A stretch of 52,385 nucleotides of DNA from CAYQCE01 sp964415885 (lineage in GTDB: Bacteria > Zixibacteria > MSB-5A5 > JAABVY01 > JAHJOQ01). Under the pieces are notes generated by a model, which was not told where the DNA came from, ran no database searches, and saw only the letters and a program-made list of their open reading frames with translations. The position numbers were made by a program, and so were the translations under genes. Positions 49,984-52,385 of the stretch are shown in pieces (positions within the stretch are counted from its first letter, which is position 1; the number at the start of each line of letters is the position of its first letter). The stretch covers positions 1 to 52,385 of the forward strand of contig CAYQCE010000023.1 of the NCBI GenBank assembly GCA_964415885.1, in the 5' to 3' direction.

Positions 49984-50123
49984 CCCGATGAACCAACTGG
50001 ACCAAATGCGGAGCACTGGTGTCCGGGATAAGTCAATAGCGCTTCGGAGGATAATGGAACATAAACCAGAAAGTCAGTGTTTACTTACAAATTGAGCAAC
50101 AACATAATTGGGAAGGATTTGTG

Positions 50124-50471
50124 ATGTCTGATTACCACGAACCAGTAGACGAATTAGATAGCTCAACAAGGAACATAACTCGCGCTCTAACAAGTCTCAA
50201 GGAGGAAATCGAGGCCGTAATGTGGTACCACCAGCGGGTGGCTACCTGTGACGATGAGCAGCTCAGGAAGATTCTCGCTCACAATCGCGACGAGGAGATA
50301 GAGCACGCGGTCATGTCGATCGAATGGCTCAGGCGCAATATGGATAAATGGGATGACGAACTGAAGACCTATCTCTTCACCGAAGGTGATATCACGAGTC
50401 TCGAAGACGAGGATGGCGGCGGAGACGGACCGGAAAGCTCCGACCTCGGAATCGGCAGTCTTAAGAAGTAG
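50124..50471 (+). CDS. Encapsulated ferritin-like cargo protein (EncFtn)
   Basis: This protein has 115 residues from ATG 50124, behind GGAAGGA. Two helices carry the EncFtn metal-site residues: LKEEIEAVMWYHQRVATC with Glu and Trp-Tyr-His, and NRDEEIEHAVMSIEWLRR with the ExxH pair. An acidic flexible linker (EDEDGGGDGPESS) leads to the C-terminal targeting peptide DLGIGSLKK, which matches encapsulin cargo-loading peptides. It forms ring-like decamers in the family and oxidises ferrous iron inside the shell. The shell gene follows after 39 bases, so cargo and shell are one operon. Confidence 0.93.
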   Translation: MSDYHEPVDELDSSTRNITRALTSLKEEIEAVMWYHQRVATCDDEQLRKILAHNRDEEIEHAVMSIEWLRRNMDKWDDELKTYLFTEGDITSLEDEDGGGDGPESSDLGIGSLKK

Positions 50472-50510
50472 AGATAGACCAGACTTCACTGAAAATGATA
50501 AGGAGATACA

Positions 50511-51314
50511 ATGGATATTCTGAAACGCTCTCTCGCCCCGATCACAGAGGAAGCCTGGGAGGAGATCGACGACACCGCGAAGGAGATGCTTCCATCTTTG
50601 CTCTCCGCAAGAAAGGTCGTCGATGTCGAAGGCCCGAAGGGACTCGATTTCCCGGCAGTCACTCTTGGCAGACTCGATCTTACGGAAAAGGAACCGATTG
50701 ATGGTGTAAACTCCGGCGTGCATACCGTGCAGCCTCTGGTCGAATCCAGAGTCTCGTTCGAACTGAACATTTGGGAACTTGATAATATTATCAGAGGCGC
50801 CAAGGATATTGATCTCGATGCACTCGAGGACGCGGTCAAGAAGATGGCTCAGTTCGAAGAGCTTGTCGTCTATTCCGGATTCCCGAGCGGCAAAATCATC
50901 GGTATGAATTCCGCCGAGGCCCATTCACCGCTTGTTTTCAAGGATGACCCGAAAGACATCCTCGAGGCGGTTTCGGACGGTGTTACGGACTTCATGAAGG
51001 AATCCGTCAGCGGGCCGTACGCGCTCGTCGTAGGACCCAAAATATGGAAAGTGATCTCCAGCTACACCAAGGGCTACCCGCTGCCGAGACAGATAGAGCG
51101 CCTGATAAATGGAGATATCATCCTTAGCCCGTTCCTCGATGGCGCCTATTTCGTCTCGCTACGAGGCGGAGATTTGATTTTGACACTCGGACAGGATATG
51201 TCGATCGGCTATCTGTCACACAGTGACGGCAAGGTGAAGCTGTTCGTCACCGAGTCCTTCACATTTCAGATCGCCGATCCGGCAGCGGTTCGAAAGATTG
51301 ATCTGAAAAAATAG
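50511..51314 (+). CDS. Encapsulin shell protein (family 1)
   Basis: This 267-residue protein has an HK97-type phage-coat fold that self-assembles into a protein nanocompartment. Recognisable parts are the N-terminal helix (LKRSLAPITEEAWEEIDDTAKEMLPSLLSARKVVDVEGPKG), the E-loop region (NSGVHTVQPLVESRVSFELNIWELDNIIRGAKDIDLD), the P-domain and the end (TFQIADPAAVRKI). The N-terminal helix is the one that binds cargo peptides in family 1. Length is normal. With the EncFtn gene upstream this is an iron-storage compartment. A strong terminator follows. Confidence 0.95.
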   Translation: MDILKRSLAPITEEAWEEIDDTAKEMLPSLLSARKVVDVEGPKGLDFPAVTLGRLDLTEKEPIDGVNSGVHTVQPLVESRVSFELNIWELDNIIRGAKDIDLDALEDAVKKMAQFEELVVYSGFPSGKIIGMNSAEAHSPLVFKDDPKDILEAVSDGVTDFMKESVSGPYALVVGPKIWKVISSYTKGYPLPRQIERLINGDIILSPFLDGAYFVSLRGGDLILTLGQDMSIGYLSHSDGKVKLFVTESFTFQIADPAAVRKIDLKK

Positions 51315-51338
51315 ACTCGCTGCAAATCAGATATTACT

Positions 51339-51374
51339 GAGGCGGAAACAATCCGGTTTCCGCCTCTTTTATTT
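51339..51374 (+). terminator. Terminator after the encapsulin operon
   Basis: Eleven-base perfect stem (GAGGCGGAAAC / GTTTCCGCCTC) with a six-base loop and TTTTATTT tail. It separates the encapsulin operon from the convergent nuclease-like gene. Confidence 0.9.
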
Positions 51375-51377
51375 CTG

Positions 51378-51845
51378 TCAGGATTTTCCGCCCAGCTCGA
51401 TTCCAGCCTCGGTGAGCTTGTCACGCAGTATCTTGCGCAACGATCCTCGACCGGTGTAATGCACGAAAACAGCGTTCAAATTGTGCATCTCATATATCTT
51501 CTCTTTAGAGTGCGAACGATCGTTGTAGTACGGCATGTGAGTGAATCCACATATCTCGAGAAAGAGGTCGTAGTCCGGCAGGTAGAAATCGGGCCGGAAT
51601 TGACGCTCGCCGAGAAGAATCAGCGGCTCGTACTGAAAGCGGATATTGTGGAGATATAGGTAGTTAGCTGTTACTCTCTCGGCCTTCGAACGGACTTTCA
51701 CACCGGATCTCGTTTCGAGATGCGTATCGTATTGCCGCTCCCGCTTCAATCGAACACCCCGTCTCGGTCTCGGCATGGGCTTCCCGGTCTTTTTATATCT
51801 TTCGCGGCGACGCATACCAAACATGCTACGCAATCGACGGTTCAT
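51378..51845 (-). CDS. PD-(D/E)XK nuclease-like protein
   Basis: This protein has 155 residues from ATG 51845; a TTG two codons earlier is in frame. A very basic N-terminus (RRLRSMFGMRRRERYKK, PRRGVRLKRERQ) precedes a small restriction-endonuclease-like fold: VRSKAERVTANYLYLHNIRF (with a conserved Glu), FQYEPLILLGERQFRPDFYL (PD of the active site) and PDYDLFLEICGFTHMPYYND (Glu of the (D/E)xK; the Lys position is not conserved). Related cores occur at the C-terminus of UvrD-type helicases. The substrate is probably DNA, with the basic tail helping to bind it. No partner gene is adjacent. Confidence 0.7.
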   Translation of the reverse strand: MNRRLRSMFGMRRRERYKKTGKPMPRPRRGVRLKRERQYDTHLETRSGVKVRSKAERVTANYLYLHNIRFQYEPLILLGERQFRPDFYLPDYDLFLEICGFTHMPYYNDRSHSKEKIYEMHNLNAVFVHYTGRGSLRKILRDKLTEAGIELGGKS

Positions 51846-51929
51846 TCGCAATCACATAGCGACTCACCACGGAACGAATCCCCGTGCACATCGTTCTTAT
51901 CGTTGAAACCTGAAGCGGAGGCAGAAATA

Positions 51930-52385
51930 ATGGCAAAAGCAACATTCGGAGCCGGGTGTTTCTGGCATCCGGAGGATACATTTCGCAAACTCGACGGCGT
52001 TACAGACACCGCAGTTGGGTTCGCCGGCGGATCGGTAGAGAACCCGTCTTATGAACAGGTCTGCCGAGGCGGCACCGGACATGCCGAGGTTGTTCATCTC
52101 GAATACGACCCGAGCGTTATCTCCTATGAGAAACTCCTCGATGTATTCTTCGAGATACACGACCCCACCCAGAAAGACCGTCAGGGACTGGATATCGGCA
52201 GACAATATCGCTCGGCTATCTTTTATCACAATGACGAGCAGAAACAGTCCGCCCTGAAGAAGGTCGAGGAGTTGGAGAAATCGATCGGCTCGAATCGCAA
52301 GGTAGTCACCGAAGTCTCACCACTATCTAAATTCTACCGCGCCGAGGAATACCACCAGCAGTACCACGAGAAAAACAGCTGGGGA
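51930..52385 (+). CDS. msrA: Peptide methionine sulfoxide reductase MsrA (partial, runs off window)
   Basis: The open frame begins at ATG 51930, behind AAGCGGAGG, and is still open at the window edge. The 152 codons seen cover most of MsrA: FGAGCFWHPEDTF with catalytic Cys10, VGFAGGSVENPSYEQVCRGG, TGHAEVVHLEYDPSVISYEKLL, FFEIHDPTQKDRQGLDIGRQYRSAIFYHND, and FYRAEEYHQQYHEKN. It reduces the S-epimer of methionine sulfoxide in proteins. It is an oxidative-damage repair gene, in keeping with the neighbouring OsmC, SodC and DJ-1 family genes. The C-terminus, which may carry resolving Cys residues or an MsrB fusion, is not visible. Confidence 0.95.
   Translation, partial: MAKATFGAGCFWHPEDTFRKLDGVTDTAVGFAGGSVENPSYEQVCRGGTGHAEVVHLEYDPSVISYEKLLDVFFEIHDPTQKDRQGLDIGRQYRSAIFYHNDEQKQSALKKVEELEKSIGSNRKVVTEVSPLSKFYRAEEYHQQYHEKNSWG

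Noticed and set aside
1..52385. Mobile island, CRISPR array, tRNA or rRNA
   Set aside because: No integrase, transposase, regular spaced repeats, cloverleaf or rRNA-like sequence was noticed; the BON paralogs are gene duplicates, not insertion elements.

Overview
The window reads as chromosomal DNA of a Gram-negative, sigma-54-using bacterium. It has a TonB-dependent receptor, several lipoproteins with lipobox signals, a DsbD-type disulfide reductase and two NtrC-family activators. G+C looks close to one half by eye. The TonB receptor with a carboxypeptidase-regulatory-like N-domain, the VPS10/BNR propeller protein, the HPF-cold-shock fusion and the N-ATPase remnants would fit an FCB-group or related candidate phylum. 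That placement is inference and no marker gene here settles it. A 100-N run at 33850-33949 shows the sequence is a scaffold. I saw no rRNA, tRNA, CRISPR array, integrase or transposase.

Layout. 0-3 kb: a His-rich exported protein and a TonB receptor behind a promoter with a perfect TGTGA-N6-TCACA site and a long palindrome. 3.2-9 kb: a sigma-54 response regulator and sensor kinase, then two repeat-containing lipoproteins, the first behind a near-consensus -24/-12 promoter. 9.3-12.6 kb: a large exported BNR/VPS10 propeller protein. 12.8-15.7 kb (minus strand): DsbD and a redoxin. 16-52 kb: a long stress and dormancy-type island. It holds five paralogous exported proteins with six BON domains each, two two-domain PRC-barrel proteins, PEP synthase, dodecin, PfkB, a three-gene PAS/two-component operon, a SpoVG-like protein, HPF-CSD, a phosphoribosyltransferase, aldo/keto reductase, GAPDH, SDR, DUF72, a second sigma-54 activator with a degenerate receiver, a small receiver-like protein, a STAS/SEC14-like protein, an AI-2E family permease, CBS and DJ-1/PfpI proteins, a baeRF-like protein, a kinase-like protein, an encapsulin with ferritin-like cargo, a PD-(D/E)XK nuclease-like protein and the start of msrA.

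Two things stand out. First, the BON genes and their neighbours share promoter architecture. Three sites match GGCATG-N4-TTGT with exact sigma-54 spacing (39458, 41676, 45219), and a TTRCTTCACA-like element lies 119, 120 and about 163 bp upstream of them. Two other BON genes (15970 and 28889) share a different 45-bp block built on ATTRCGTA-N7-TACGTAAT. I infer a coordinated envelope/energy-stress regulon. Second, there are two places where genes are collapsed into one another. An N-ATPase operon is reduced to atpD'-'atpE-atpF'-'atpG by two internal junctions. An OsmC-SodC-(gap)-Fpg chimera has the same 8-mer, GCGAGAAC, on both sides of the N run. These are either real in-place deletions or a systematic assembly fault, and read mapping would separate the two.
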